Source of the DNA: Porphyromonadaceae bacterium
Lineage (GTDB): Bacteria; Bacteroidota; Bacteroidia; Bacteroidales; CAMTPD01
DNA: 6,423 nt
Direction of reading: 5' to 3'
Assembly (NCBI GenBank): GCA_003447595.1
Contig: DLYT01000121.1
Location: forward strand, 1-6,423
The notes under the pieces are model-generated. The model did no database searches. It worked only from the letters and a program-made list of their open reading frames with translations, and had not been told where the DNA came from. Shown here one piece after another: positions 1 through 6,423 of this stretch. How positions within the stretch are numbered: the first letter of the stretch is position 1; the number at the start of each line of letters is the position of its first letter. Made by a program: the position numbers and the translations under genes.

Positions 1-2481
1 CTCAAAGCATGGCTCAAGATGGCGCACGAAGAGTTTGACCTTTATACCATCGTACGTCCCGGGCCGTTCATTTGTGCCGAGTGGGCAGGCGGTGCATACC
101 CGCGCTGGCTCGCGAAGTTTTGTCCCGACCAATACGACACCAGCTTTTGGCTTCGAAGTAACCACCCCGAACACATCAAGTGGTCTACCCACTGGTTCAA
201 CGCCGTTTCTCCCGTGTTTGCCGACGAACAACTTTCGCGCAAGAAGAAAGGAGAAAAAGGCATTATCATGGTACAGCTCGAAAACGAATACGTCTACTTC
301 GGGATGGAATCAGACAAGAAGATCGAGTTCTTGAAAGCATTGTACGATGCCTCGGTAAAGAACGGAATCGACGTACCCCTATTTACTTGCGTAACCCCCG
401 AAGTACGCGGCTCGAAAGATCCTATCATCAGTCAGCTCTTCGACATGGATAATCAGTACGTGTGGTGGAATATGCACGAAGCCAAAACCCGTATCGAAGA
501 TCTTCGCACCGTGCAACCCAACGCTCCGGCCTTCGTATGCGAGCTGCAAGGAGGATGGTTTTCTACCGTAGGCGGCGGGCTAAGTGAAGACAGTTATCTC
601 GATGGCCGTCACGCCTCAGGCATGGCACTGATGGGTATGGCAGGCGGAAGTACCGGACTCAACTACTATATGTTTTTCGGCGGAACCCACTTTGCCGGAT
701 GGGGCGCACGCCGCATGACTACCACCTACGACTACGGTGCGCCGTTGAAAGAAAACGGAGGTGTGGGCGAAAAGTACGCAGCCGTAAAAAGCATCGGTAA
801 CCTGATCAACAAATACGAACAGCAGCTTACCCGCACCACCGACGTTTCGTCGCAACTAAGCGGTGCTACGGAAGACATGACCGCAGCCCTGCGCCAGTCG
901 GCCGATCAAACGCGCTTCTTATTCGTACTCAACAAAAACAAAAAACAACCCGTATATCAAACCCTCACGGTGCAAACCGCCAACGGGAAAACAATACCTG
1001 TAACCTGTTCGCTCAAGCCGCTCGAAAGCAAACTGTTGGTACTGCCTTCGGGAGCCACATCAAGCATGGACGGCGAATGGTTTCCGCAAGAAGCCGAAAT
1101 GCCGAAGCGCCCAACGTCTTTGCCTGCCGCAATCCGGGTGACCAAGGCATGGAAACAAAACGAAGACTACAACGGCAACTGGCAAAAGCTGCGCAACGGC
1201 GTCTCTTTGCCCGAGTTGGATGTAAACGACTGCCGCTATTCGATGTATAAAAGCGAAGTAAACGTATCGAAAAAAGACTTGCAACAATACGGCACATTGC
1301 TCTTCGATATGTTTACCGACGATCCGATGTATGTAGAAGTAAACGGACAAGTAGCCGCCAAAGCTTCGACAGACGAGAACGACAACACATTCAACGTGCA
1401 AGGCTTACTCAAGGAAGGCAAAAACACCATCGTTGCTTTGTATGAAAACAAAGGACATGCGCATGGTTACCGCCCGATGGAAGAGTTGAGCGGAATGCGC
1501 AAAGGCGGACTTGGCAAACCGCAGACCTCGATCACGCCGATCGAAGCTTGGGATGTAAAAGCAATAACTACGCCGGTAAAAGATATCATATCCATAACAA
1601 CCGCGACCGATGGCTGGGACAAGATCCTACTCAACGAGGAAACCATTGCCGGATTGGCCACTTTGCAGATAGCCGGACTTGAGAAACCGAAATGGCCGGC
1701 AGCATGGGTAATACACGGAAAAGAAGGGACTGCGGTATACCGTACCCACATCAACTTCACACCCGATATGCTTGCCAACGAAAAGACGGTGCTTGAATTT
1801 GCCTGCATCGACGACGAAGGCACACTCTTTGTAAACGGAAAAGAAGTCGGAACGCACAATGAATGGGACAAGCCGTTTATTGTAAACATCGCACCTTATA
1901 TTAAACCGGGCAACAACGAGATTGCGGTGGTGGTAAAGAACGGTAGCGGTGCCGGCGGTATTTTAAAGTCGGTACGTTTGCTACGCGAACTGAAGATCGA
2001 GAAGCCGCTCAACTGGATGGTATCAACAGACTTGGGAGGAGTTGTTAACAACTGGCATATGCCTACAAACCCAACAAACGGTTGGGCAGAAGTAGCCTTG
2101 AATACACAAGATCCGATTGCCCGCAAAGGAAAAGACGTACAACCCAAAGGGGAGCAAGACGGACTGCTTACATGGTACAAGGTAGAGTTTGACATGCCAA
2201 CGCTTCCAAGTAATGTTTGGATTCCGTGGCGCGCCATCATCAACGCATCGGGTACGGGCTACATGTGGCTCAACGGTAACAACATCGGACGCCACTGGGA
2301 AGAAGGCCCGCAAAGGGAGTTTTACTTGCCCGAATGTTGGCTCAACTTTGGCGGAAAGAATACGCTCGTATTTGCTTTGCGCCAATCGGCCTCGCTGGGA
2401 GCACTTCTCAATGCCGTAGAAATAGCACCGTATGAAAACGACGCGGAGATGAGATCGTCTCTTTCCCAAACAAATAAATAA
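1..2481 (+). CDS. GH35 beta-galactosidase-like protein, divergent multi-sandwich type (5' partial)
   Basis: This is a glycoside hydrolase of family 35, which usually removes terminal beta-galactose by a retaining mechanism. The frame is open from base 1, so the ATG at 19 is internal. By alignment by eye with the complete GH35 downstream (RPGP at its residue 117, here at base 55), roughly 100 N-terminal residues including any signal peptide lie outside the window. Visible landmarks are RPGPFICAEW (from 55), VQLENEY with the likely acid/base Glu at 286-288, and CELQGGWF with the likely nucleophile Glu at 541-543. The barrel ends near 800 with YDYGAPLKE. A small beta domain follows (about 880-1060), then three sandwich-like modules with 'VNG/LNG' strands near 1327, 1825 and 2263; the last has the GH35 C-terminal signature GRHWEEGPQ. 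There is no discoidin domain. The ELQGGWF motif resembles the EFQGG form of fungal-type GH35 rather than EFWSGWF. Family assignment is firm; galactose specificity is inferred. Confidence 0.9.
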   Translation, partial: LKAWLKMAHEEFDLYTIVRPGPFICAEWAGGAYPRWLAKFCPDQYDTSFWLRSNHPEHIKWSTHWFNAVSPVFADEQLSRKKKGEKGIIMVQLENEYVYFGMESDKKIEFLKALYDASVKNGIDVPLFTCVTPEVRGSKDPIISQLFDMDNQYVWWNMHEAKTRIEDLRTVQPNAPAFVCELQGGWFSTVGGGLSEDSYLDGRHASGMALMGMAGGSTGLNYYMFFGGTHFAGWGARRMTTTYDYGAPLKENGGVGEKYAAVKSIGNLINKYEQQLTRTTDVSSQLSGATEDMTAALRQSADQTRFLFVLNKNKKQPVYQTLTVQTANGKTIPVTCSLKPLESKLLVLPSGATSSMDGEWFPQEAEMPKRPTSLPAAIRVTKAWKQNEDYNGNWQKLRNGVSLPELDVNDCRYSMYKSEVNVSKKDLQQYGTLLFDMFTDDPMYVEVNGQVAAKASTDENDNTFNVQGLLKEGKNTIVALYENKGHAHGYRPMEELSGMRKGGLGKPQTSITPIEAWDVKAITTPVKDIISITTATDGWDKILLNEETIAGLATLQIAGLEKPKWPAAWVIHGKEGTAVYRTHINFTPDMLANEKTVLEFACIDDEGTLFVNGKEVGTHNEWDKPFIVNIAPYIKPGNNEIAVVVKNGSGAGGILKSVRLLRELKIEKPLNWMVSTDLGGVVNNWHMPTNPTNGWAEVALNTQDPIARKGKDVQPKGEQDGLLTWYKVEFDMPTLPSNVWIPWRAIINASGTGYMWLNGNNIGRHWEEGPQREFYLPECWLNFGGKNTLVFALRQSASLGALLNAVEIAPYENDAEMRSSLSQTNK

Positions 2482-2501
2482 GAATATTCTACCATCAATT
2501 C

Positions 2502-2544
2502 AAAGAATCAGATATATAACGGAAACGTTGATATCTGTTTCTTT
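2502..2544 (+). terminator. Long imperfect hairpin with GAAA tetraloop between genes 1 and 2 (terminator-like or RNA-processing element)
   Basis: Pairing is read directly from the sequence. AAAGAA (2502-2507) pairs with TTCTTT (2539-2544), CAGATAT (2509-2515) with ATATCTG (2531-2537), and AACG (2518-2521) with CGTT (2526-2529). The loop is GAAA. One T-T mismatch and one AT/G internal loop interrupt the 17 base pairs. The A-rich left and T-rich right outer arms resemble an intrinsic terminator whose U-tract pairs back. However, it ends only 20 bases before the next ATG, leaving no room for a promoter after it. A partial terminator, attenuator or mRNA-stability element inside an operon is therefore equally possible. 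Confidence 0.6.
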
Positions 2545-2564
2545 GCTTGAAAATACAGAATACC

Positions 2565-3869
2565 ATGAATACAAAAAATTTACTGGCTGCTGCCTTATGC
2601 GCCTTTGCATGTTCGTGCAGCACTCCCACACCCAATCAGCAACTTGCTCAAGCAATTCTCAACGATACCAGCTTGCAACAAGTAGACAGTATGGCGCGCG
2701 CCGTGATCAAAAGCGGCTTTAATGCCGGCAGCGGATACTCGCAAATCTGGGCACGCGATATGAACACCTTCATCGAAACAGCTTGTGAAGAGAGCGATCC
2801 GTCGCAATTGCGCGAAGCAATCTTGCTTTTCTTTGCGCTGCAACAACCCAACAACGAGATGATAGATGGGTATGTCTTGAAGGAAGACTTTACCTGGTAT
2901 GACAATACGCCTTACTATTCGGACGCGGCACCAAAGCATGTCGCTTTCAAGAACACGGTAGAGACCGATCAGGAAACATCGTTGATTCAGATTGTAGGGA
3001 AGTATGTAGAGAAAACGGGCGACCGCACAATCCTCGACGAAAAGGTGGCGGGAATCTCCGTGCAAGACCGCATGAAGCTGATGGTAGATTACTTGCTTCG
3101 CGAACGCTATAGCGAACCGCACGGTTTACTCTTCGGGGCCATGACGGCCGACTGGGGCGATGTGCAACCCAACGATGACTTTGGTTGTGATATGAACGAG
3201 CTTTCTACGCCAGCAATTGATGTATATGACAACGCCATGTTTATCATTGCGCTCGATTACTTGCAACAACTGGCCGACAACGACACCGACAAGGAGCGTT
3301 GGAAAGCATTGAGCAAACAAACTTCAGACAACGTACGCGCCCACTTGTGGGATGCGGATCGTCAGAAGTTCAGAGCACACATCTACCTCGACAAGTCGCC
3401 TATTCCCGAAGGATTCAACGAAGATGAAGTGCACTACCATGGCGGTACGGCCGTAGCCATTGAGGCAGGTTTGCTTTCGTACGACGAGATCGCGACGGTG
3501 AATAATCAAATGCTCGAAAACGTGCGCTTATCGGGAATGCCAAGCATTGGTCTCACCCTCTACCCTGTGTATCCGCAAGGATTCTTTACCGGAGGCATGT
3601 CCAACGCTTACGTTTATCAAAACGGTGGCGACTGGACTTGGTTTGGCGGCCGCATGATACAGCAGCTCGCGCGCAACGGATATACCCAAGAAGCCTACGA
3701 CGAGATGCGACCAATGATAGACCGCGTCATTAAGAACAACGGCTTTTACGAGTGGTATGGGCAAGGCAACGTACCGAGCGGATCGGGACACTTTAAAGGA
3801 TCGGCCGGTACATTGGCAAAAGCAATCGAAATGCTCAACGAGTGGGCAATGGCCAACAAAGCCGACTAA
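2565..3869 (+). CDS. Six-hairpin glycosidase-like lipoprotein (amylo-alpha-1,6-glucosidase / 'glycogen debranching'-like), substrate unknown
   Basis: This is a 434-residue protein that I read as an (alpha/alpha)6-barrel glycosidase. I start it at the ATG at 2565; a TTG six codons upstream (2547) is in frame but lies in the preceding hairpin region and adds nothing. The N-terminus has Lys4, a hydrophobic stretch, and Cys16/Cys18 in AFACSC, so it is probably a lipoprotein anchored in the envelope (Cys18 slightly favoured). Conserved-looking blocks are IWARDMNTF (Asp65), VETDQETS (Glu133, Asp135), TADWGDVQ (Asp196, Asp199), YHGGTA (His292), GGDWTWFGG (Asp356) and FYEWYG (Glu396), ending in a GSAGTLAKAI block as in related barrels. 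The catalytic pair is probably among these acids, but I cannot assign it. The sequence recalls Bacteroidales proteins usually annotated as glycogen debranching proteins, a label that need not be functionally right. It sits between two GH35 genes on the same strand (83-base gap before, 71 after), which suggests action on the same glycan. It ends with tandem TAA TAA. Confidence 0.8.
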   Translation: MNTKNLLAAALCAFACSCSTPTPNQQLAQAILNDTSLQQVDSMARAVIKSGFNAGSGYSQIWARDMNTFIETACEESDPSQLREAILLFFALQQPNNEMIDGYVLKEDFTWYDNTPYYSDAAPKHVAFKNTVETDQETSLIQIVGKYVEKTGDRTILDEKVAGISVQDRMKLMVDYLLRERYSEPHGLLFGAMTADWGDVQPNDDFGCDMNELSTPAIDVYDNAMFIIALDYLQQLADNDTDKERWKALSKQTSDNVRAHLWDADRQKFRAHIYLDKSPIPEGFNEDEVHYHGGTAVAIEAGLLSYDEIATVNNQMLENVRLSGMPSIGLTLYPVYPQGFFTGGMSNAYVYQNGGDWTWFGGRMIQQLARNGYTQEAYDEMRPMIDRVIKNNGFYEWYGQGNVPSGSGHFKGSAGTLAKAIEMLNEWAMANKAD

Positions 3870-3880
3870 TAAAAACATCA

Positions 3881-3907
3881 GCCGTCGCGTGCATCTTGCG
3901 CGACGGC
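3881..3907 (+). terminator. Perfect 9-bp GC-rich hairpin between genes 2 and 3 (weak terminator or mRNA stem)
   Basis: GCCGTCGCG (3881-3889) and CGCGACGGC (3899-3907) are exact reverse complements around a 9-base loop, starting 11 bases after the stop codon. On the plus strand no T-run follows (ATATAATACC), so it is a poor intrinsic terminator in the direction of the genes. On the minus strand the stem is followed by TGATGTTTTTATTAG, so it would work better for transcription coming from the right. A role as a 3'-end stabilizing stem or an attenuator between cistrons fits as well. Confidence 0.5.
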
Positions 3908-3910
3908 ATA

Positions 3911-3937
3911 TAATACCTCTTTGAAAAACAAGTATTA
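3911..3937 (+). promoter_or_regulatory. Weak AT-rich hairpin just upstream of the GH35-B start codon
   Basis: TAATAC (3911-3916) can pair with GTATTA (3932-3937) around a 15-base loop, ending three bases before the ATG at 3941. The stem is only six base pairs, five of them A-T, so it would be unstable alone; it could stack next to the 3881-3907 stem. I see no Shine-Dalgarno sequence and no convincing Bacteroidales -33/-7 promoter in this gap, so a leader structure is speculative. Confidence 0.15.
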
Positions 3938-3940
3938 CCT

Positions 3941-6274
3941 ATGAAACACTTCATGAAGTCGACATTACTTTGCATGGCGCTAGCAAGTTTGGCACCGTCG
4001 GTAATGGCGCAACAGCAAAAAGAAACGTTCGAAATCGGTGACAAAACGTTTGTCCTCAACGGCAAACCGATGGTGATCAAAGCAGCCGAGATTCACTACA
4101 CCCGCATCCCTGCCGAATATTGGGAGCATCGCATCCAAATGTGTAAAGCACTTGGCATGAACACGATTTGCATCTACGCGTTCTGGAACATACACGAACA
4201 AGAACCGGGCAAGTTCGACTTTAAAGGACAAAACGACATTGCCCAATTCTGTAAGTTGGCACAAAAGCACGGCATGTACATTATGCTTCGCCCCGGCCCT
4301 TACGTATGTTCGGAATGGGAAATGGGAGGTTTGCCTTGGTGGCTCCTTAAGAAAAAAGATATTGAAGTGCGTACCAACGATCCGTACTTCGTAGAGCGCA
4401 CCCGCCTTTTCATGAATGAAATCGGCAAAGAGCTTGCACCACTTCAAATTACCAAAGGCGGTAATATCATCATGGTGCAAGTAGAGAACGAATACGGAGC
4501 TTACGCTACAGACAAGGAGTACATTGCAAACATCCGCGACATTGTACGCAATGCCGGATTCAATGACGTGCCTTTGTTTCAGTGCGATTGGAGCTCGACC
4601 TTCCAGCGTAACGGGCTTGATGATTTGTTGTGGACCATTAACTTCGGAACCGGAGCAAACATCGAACAGCAATTTAAGTCGCTACAAGAGGCTCGCCCCA
4701 ATACGCCGCTCATGTGTAGTGAGTTCTGGAGCGGATGGTTCGACCACTGGGGACGCAAACACGAAACCCGTGATGCCGGCGTGATGGTATCGGGACTAAA
4801 AGATATGCTCGACCGCAACATCTCCTTCTCGCTTTACATGACCCACGGCGGAACTACGTTTGGACATTGGGGCGGCGCCAACAGTCCGCGCTACTCGGCC
4901 ATGTGTAGCTCGTACGACTACGACGCGCCAATCAACGAAGCCGGACAAACAACTCCGAAATACTTCAAGGTGCGTGAGCTGCTAGGCGGTTATCTCGACG
5001 AAGGACAACAACTAGCCGACATACCGGCACAAATCCCGGTGATCACGATTCCTACTTTCGAAGTAACGGAAATTGCTCCCCTTTTCGAGAACTTGCCCAA
5101 AGCACACAAATCGGAAACCATCAAGCCGATGGAAGATTTTAACCAAGGCTGGGGATCGATCTTATACAGTACTACCTTGCCAAACGTGCAAGAGGGAACC
5201 ACTCTTATCATCAACGAGGTGCACGACTGGGCACAAGTGTTTGTAAACGGTAAGTTGTTGGGACGCCTTGATCGCCGTCGCGAAGAAAATACCGTGAAGC
5301 TTCCGGCATTGCCACAAGGGGCTAAGCTCGATATTCTTGTAGAGGCAATGGGACGTGTCAACTTTGACCGCGCCATACACGACCGCAAGGGTATTACCGA
5401 AAGTGTAAAGCTTGCTTCGGAAACCACTACGACCGACCTCAACAACTGGGAGGTGTATAGCTTTCCGGTAAACTATGAATTTGTAAAGAACAAGAAGTTC
5501 CGCAAAGGAAAGAAAGTAGACGGACCGGCGTATTACAAGACGACTTTCAACGTAGACAAACCGGGCGACGTATTTCTTGATATGCAAACCTGGGGCAAAG
5601 GTATGGTATGGGTAAACGGAAAGTCGATAGGCCGCTTCTGGGAAATCGGTCCGCAACAAACGTTGTTCATGCCGGGTTGTTGGCTCAAGAAAGGAAAGAA
5701 TGAGATTATCGTGCTCGACCTCAAAGGGCCGGAACAAGCAACGATTGCCGGTCTCGACAAGCCGATCTTGGATCAACTGCGCCAGGAAGCTCCGCTTACC
5801 AATCGCAAAGACGGTGAAACGTTGCAACTTGCAAGCGAGCAACCGGTTTACACCGGAAGCTTTGCAGCCGGAAACGGATGGCAAGAAGTGCGTTTCGACC
5901 AGCCGATCCCTGCACGCTATTTCTGCCTCGAAGCACTAAACGCGCAAGATGGTAAAGACCGTGCGGCAATGGCCGAACTGTATTTGCTCGACGAGCAAGG
6001 CAAACCGCTATCGCGCCAAAACTGGAAAATCGCTTATGCCAACAGTGAAGAAACTTGGGGCGGCAACTTCACCGCCGATAAGGTATTCGACCTTCAAGAG
6101 TCGACTTACTGGCAAACGGGCGGAAAGGAAAAATATCCGCATCAGATCGTTGTAGACACCAACGCCGATACCAAGATATCGGGCTTCAGATACCTGCCAC
6201 GTGCCGAAGCCGGCGCACCGGGCATGATCAAGGATTTCCGCATCTTCGTAAAAAGTGCTCCTTTTCAATACTAA
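3941..6274 (+). CDS. GH35 beta-galactosidase with C-terminal F5/8-type-C (discoidin-like) domain, secreted
   Basis: This is a complete 777-residue retaining beta-galactosidase of family GH35. A Sec signal peptide is clear: Lys2 and Lys6, a hydrophobic stretch at 8-18, and likely cleavage after Ala23 (VMA/QQQ). It therefore acts in the periplasm or at the surface. The TIM barrel covers about residues 30-345, with AFWNIHEQEPG, RPGPYVCSEW (from 117), VQVENEYG (acid/base Glu184) and CSEFWSGWFDHWG (nucleophile Glu261). THGGTTFGHWGGAN and SSYDYDAPINEAG follow. Two jelly-roll domains come next (about 380-500 with VFVNGKLLGR, and 505-605 with VWVNGKSIGRFWEIGPQ). Residues about 620-777 look like an F5/8-type-C domain (VFDLQESTYWQT, YPHQIVVD, ISGFRYLPR, IKDFRIFVKS), likely carbohydrate-binding or structural. 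Length and layout match well-known Bacteroides GH35 enzymes. The ATG at 3941 is chosen; Met5 (3953) would also leave a usable signal. A strong terminator closes the unit 20 bases after the stop. The family call is firm; the natural substrate is unknown. Confidence 0.95.
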   Translation: MKHFMKSTLLCMALASLAPSVMAQQQKETFEIGDKTFVLNGKPMVIKAAEIHYTRIPAEYWEHRIQMCKALGMNTICIYAFWNIHEQEPGKFDFKGQNDIAQFCKLAQKHGMYIMLRPGPYVCSEWEMGGLPWWLLKKKDIEVRTNDPYFVERTRLFMNEIGKELAPLQITKGGNIIMVQVENEYGAYATDKEYIANIRDIVRNAGFNDVPLFQCDWSSTFQRNGLDDLLWTINFGTGANIEQQFKSLQEARPNTPLMCSEFWSGWFDHWGRKHETRDAGVMVSGLKDMLDRNISFSLYMTHGGTTFGHWGGANSPRYSAMCSSYDYDAPINEAGQTTPKYFKVRELLGGYLDEGQQLADIPAQIPVITIPTFEVTEIAPLFENLPKAHKSETIKPMEDFNQGWGSILYSTTLPNVQEGTTLIINEVHDWAQVFVNGKLLGRLDRRREENTVKLPALPQGAKLDILVEAMGRVNFDRAIHDRKGITESVKLASETTTTDLNNWEVYSFPVNYEFVKNKKFRKGKKVDGPAYYKTTFNVDKPGDVFLDMQTWGKGMVWVNGKSIGRFWEIGPQQTLFMPGCWLKKGKNEIIVLDLKGPEQATIAGLDKPILDQLRQEAPLTNRKDGETLQLASEQPVYTGSFAAGNGWQEVRFDQPIPARYFCLEALNAQDGKDRAAMAELYLLDEQGKPLSRQNWKIAYANSEETWGGNFTADKVFDLQESTYWQTGGKEKYPHQIVVDTNADTKISGFRYLPRAEAGAPGMIKDFRIFVKSAPFQY

Positions 6275-6293
6275 TTGATTAAGCATCCATCAT

Positions 6294-6331
6294 AAAGGGT
6301 AATTGCATTGCGCAGTTACCCTTTTTATTTT
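6294..6331 (+). terminator. Strong rho-independent terminator after GH35-B
   Basis: AAAGGGTAATTGC (6294-6306) pairs with GCAGTTACCCTTT (6312-6324), giving 13 base pairs with one G-T wobble around the loop ATTGC. The right arm runs straight into TTATTTT (6325-6331). It begins 20 bases after the stop codon of the GH35-B gene. This is the clearest terminator in the window and most likely marks the end of the transcription unit. Confidence 0.9.
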
Positions 6332-6368
6332 GCCCGTTTTCGTTGCTTATAAGAATTCGAATGATTTG

Positions 6369-6380
6369 CAGTGAACACTG
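6369..6380. repeat. Short inverted repeat in the 3' intergenic region
   Basis: CAGTG (6369-6373) and CACTG (6376-6380) are exact reverse complements separated by AA, followed by TTTTCGTTTATAG. It has the size of a small operator half-site pair, but a five-base arm can occur by chance and no promoter or downstream gene is visible to support a regulatory role. Confidence 0.2.
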
Positions 6381-6407
6381 TTTTCGTTTATAGTGAAAAG
6401 AGAATCG

Positions 6408-6423
6408 TCAGGTGGCGACCTGA
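6408..6423. terminator. Hairpin cut by the window edge (possible bidirectional terminator)
   Basis: TCAGGT (6408-6413) and ACCTGA (6418-6423) are exact reverse complements around GGCG, and the right arm ends on the last base of the window. The left flank GAAAAGAGAATCG would pair with a T-rich continuation if the stem is longer, which would make it a bidirectional terminator facing a convergent neighbour. Only the six-base core is visible. Confidence 0.4.

Noticed and set aside
19..21. ATG at 19 as the start of the first gene
   Set aside because: The frame is open from base 1 and already encodes conserved GH35 sequence just after it (RPGPFICAEW). The N-terminal part of the barrel would be missing, so this Met is internal.
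2538..2545. TTTCTTTG as a -7 promoter element for the second gene
   Set aside because: It has one mismatch to TAnnTTTG, but there is no -33 TTTG at the right distance and it overlaps the right arm of the hairpin.
2547..2549. TTG at 2547 as the start of the second gene
   Set aside because: It adds only six residues before a normal lipoprotein signal and sits just after the hairpin. The ATG at 2565 gives a typical signal with Lys4 and the hydrophobic stretch.
2528..2722. Small plus-strand frame overlapping the start of the second gene
   Set aside because: It runs in another frame through the lipoprotein signal and first helix of the clear glycosidase gene, with no sign of its own function.
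3980..4672. Long open frame on the minus strand inside the second GH35 gene (230 codons), with similar antisense frames at 2595-3122 and 5162-5884
   Set aside because: They lie fully opposite well-conserved glycosidase coding sequence, their translations show no recognisable family or motif, and GC-rich third positions easily produce such shadow frames.
6365..6396. Possible Bacteroidales promoter (TTTG at 6365 and TATAGTGA at 6389)
   Set aside because: The -33-like TTTG is short and common, and the second element matches TAnnTTTG poorly. No plus-strand gene is visible after it.
1..6423. CRISPR array, tRNA, rRNA, insertion sequence or prophage signals
   Set aside because: I saw no regularly spaced repeats, no cloverleaf or rRNA sequence, no transposase motifs and no terminal inverted repeats; almost all of the window is glycosidase coding sequence.

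Overview
The window carries three consecutive plus-strand genes for secreted carbohydrate-active enzymes. They are a GH35 beta-galactosidase-like protein with its 5' end cut off by the window (1-2481), a lipoprotein of the six-hairpin glycosidase type (2565-3869), and a complete canonical GH35 beta-galactosidase with a C-terminal discoidin-like domain (3941-6274). The layout suggests part of a glycan-degradation cluster of a Bacteroidales bacterium (Bacteroides, Parabacteroides or a relative). This rests on the GH35 plus F5/8-type-C architecture, the short SPII lipoprotein signal with cysteines near residue 16-18, the lack of clear Shine-Dalgarno sequences, and short intergenic gaps. No SusC/SusD pair, regulator or taxonomic marker lies in the window, so the assignment to a polysaccharide utilization locus and to a taxon is inference.

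Layout: 1-2481 is the 3' part of GH35-A. Positions 2482-2564 are an 83-base gap filled mostly by a long imperfect hairpin with a GAAA tetraloop. Positions 2565-3869 are the six-hairpin glycosidase, ending in tandem TAA stops. Positions 3870-3940 are a 71-base gap with a perfect GC-rich 9-bp hairpin and a weak AT-rich hairpin just before the next start. Positions 3941-6274 are GH35-B. Positions 6275-6423 hold a strong intrinsic terminator, a short palindrome and another hairpin that runs into the window edge. No gene is visible in this last stretch.

How the genes may work together: both GH35 enzymes keep the catalytic glutamate pair and would remove terminal beta-linked galactose (or a related sugar) from different contexts. 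They belong to visibly different GH35 subtypes. The middle enzyme has an (alpha/alpha)6-type sequence resembling proteins often annotated as glycogen debranching or amylo-alpha-1,6-glucosidase-like, but its substrate cannot be read from the sequence. All three appear to be exported to the envelope (Sec signal on B, lipoprotein signal on the middle protein, N-terminus of A not visible), so a joint role in trimming a galactose-containing oligosaccharide is plausible but unproven. I see no wholly new type of system. The points most worth a second look are the unassigned middle enzyme, the multi-sandwich divergent GH35-A, and the strong hairpin at each gene boundary.
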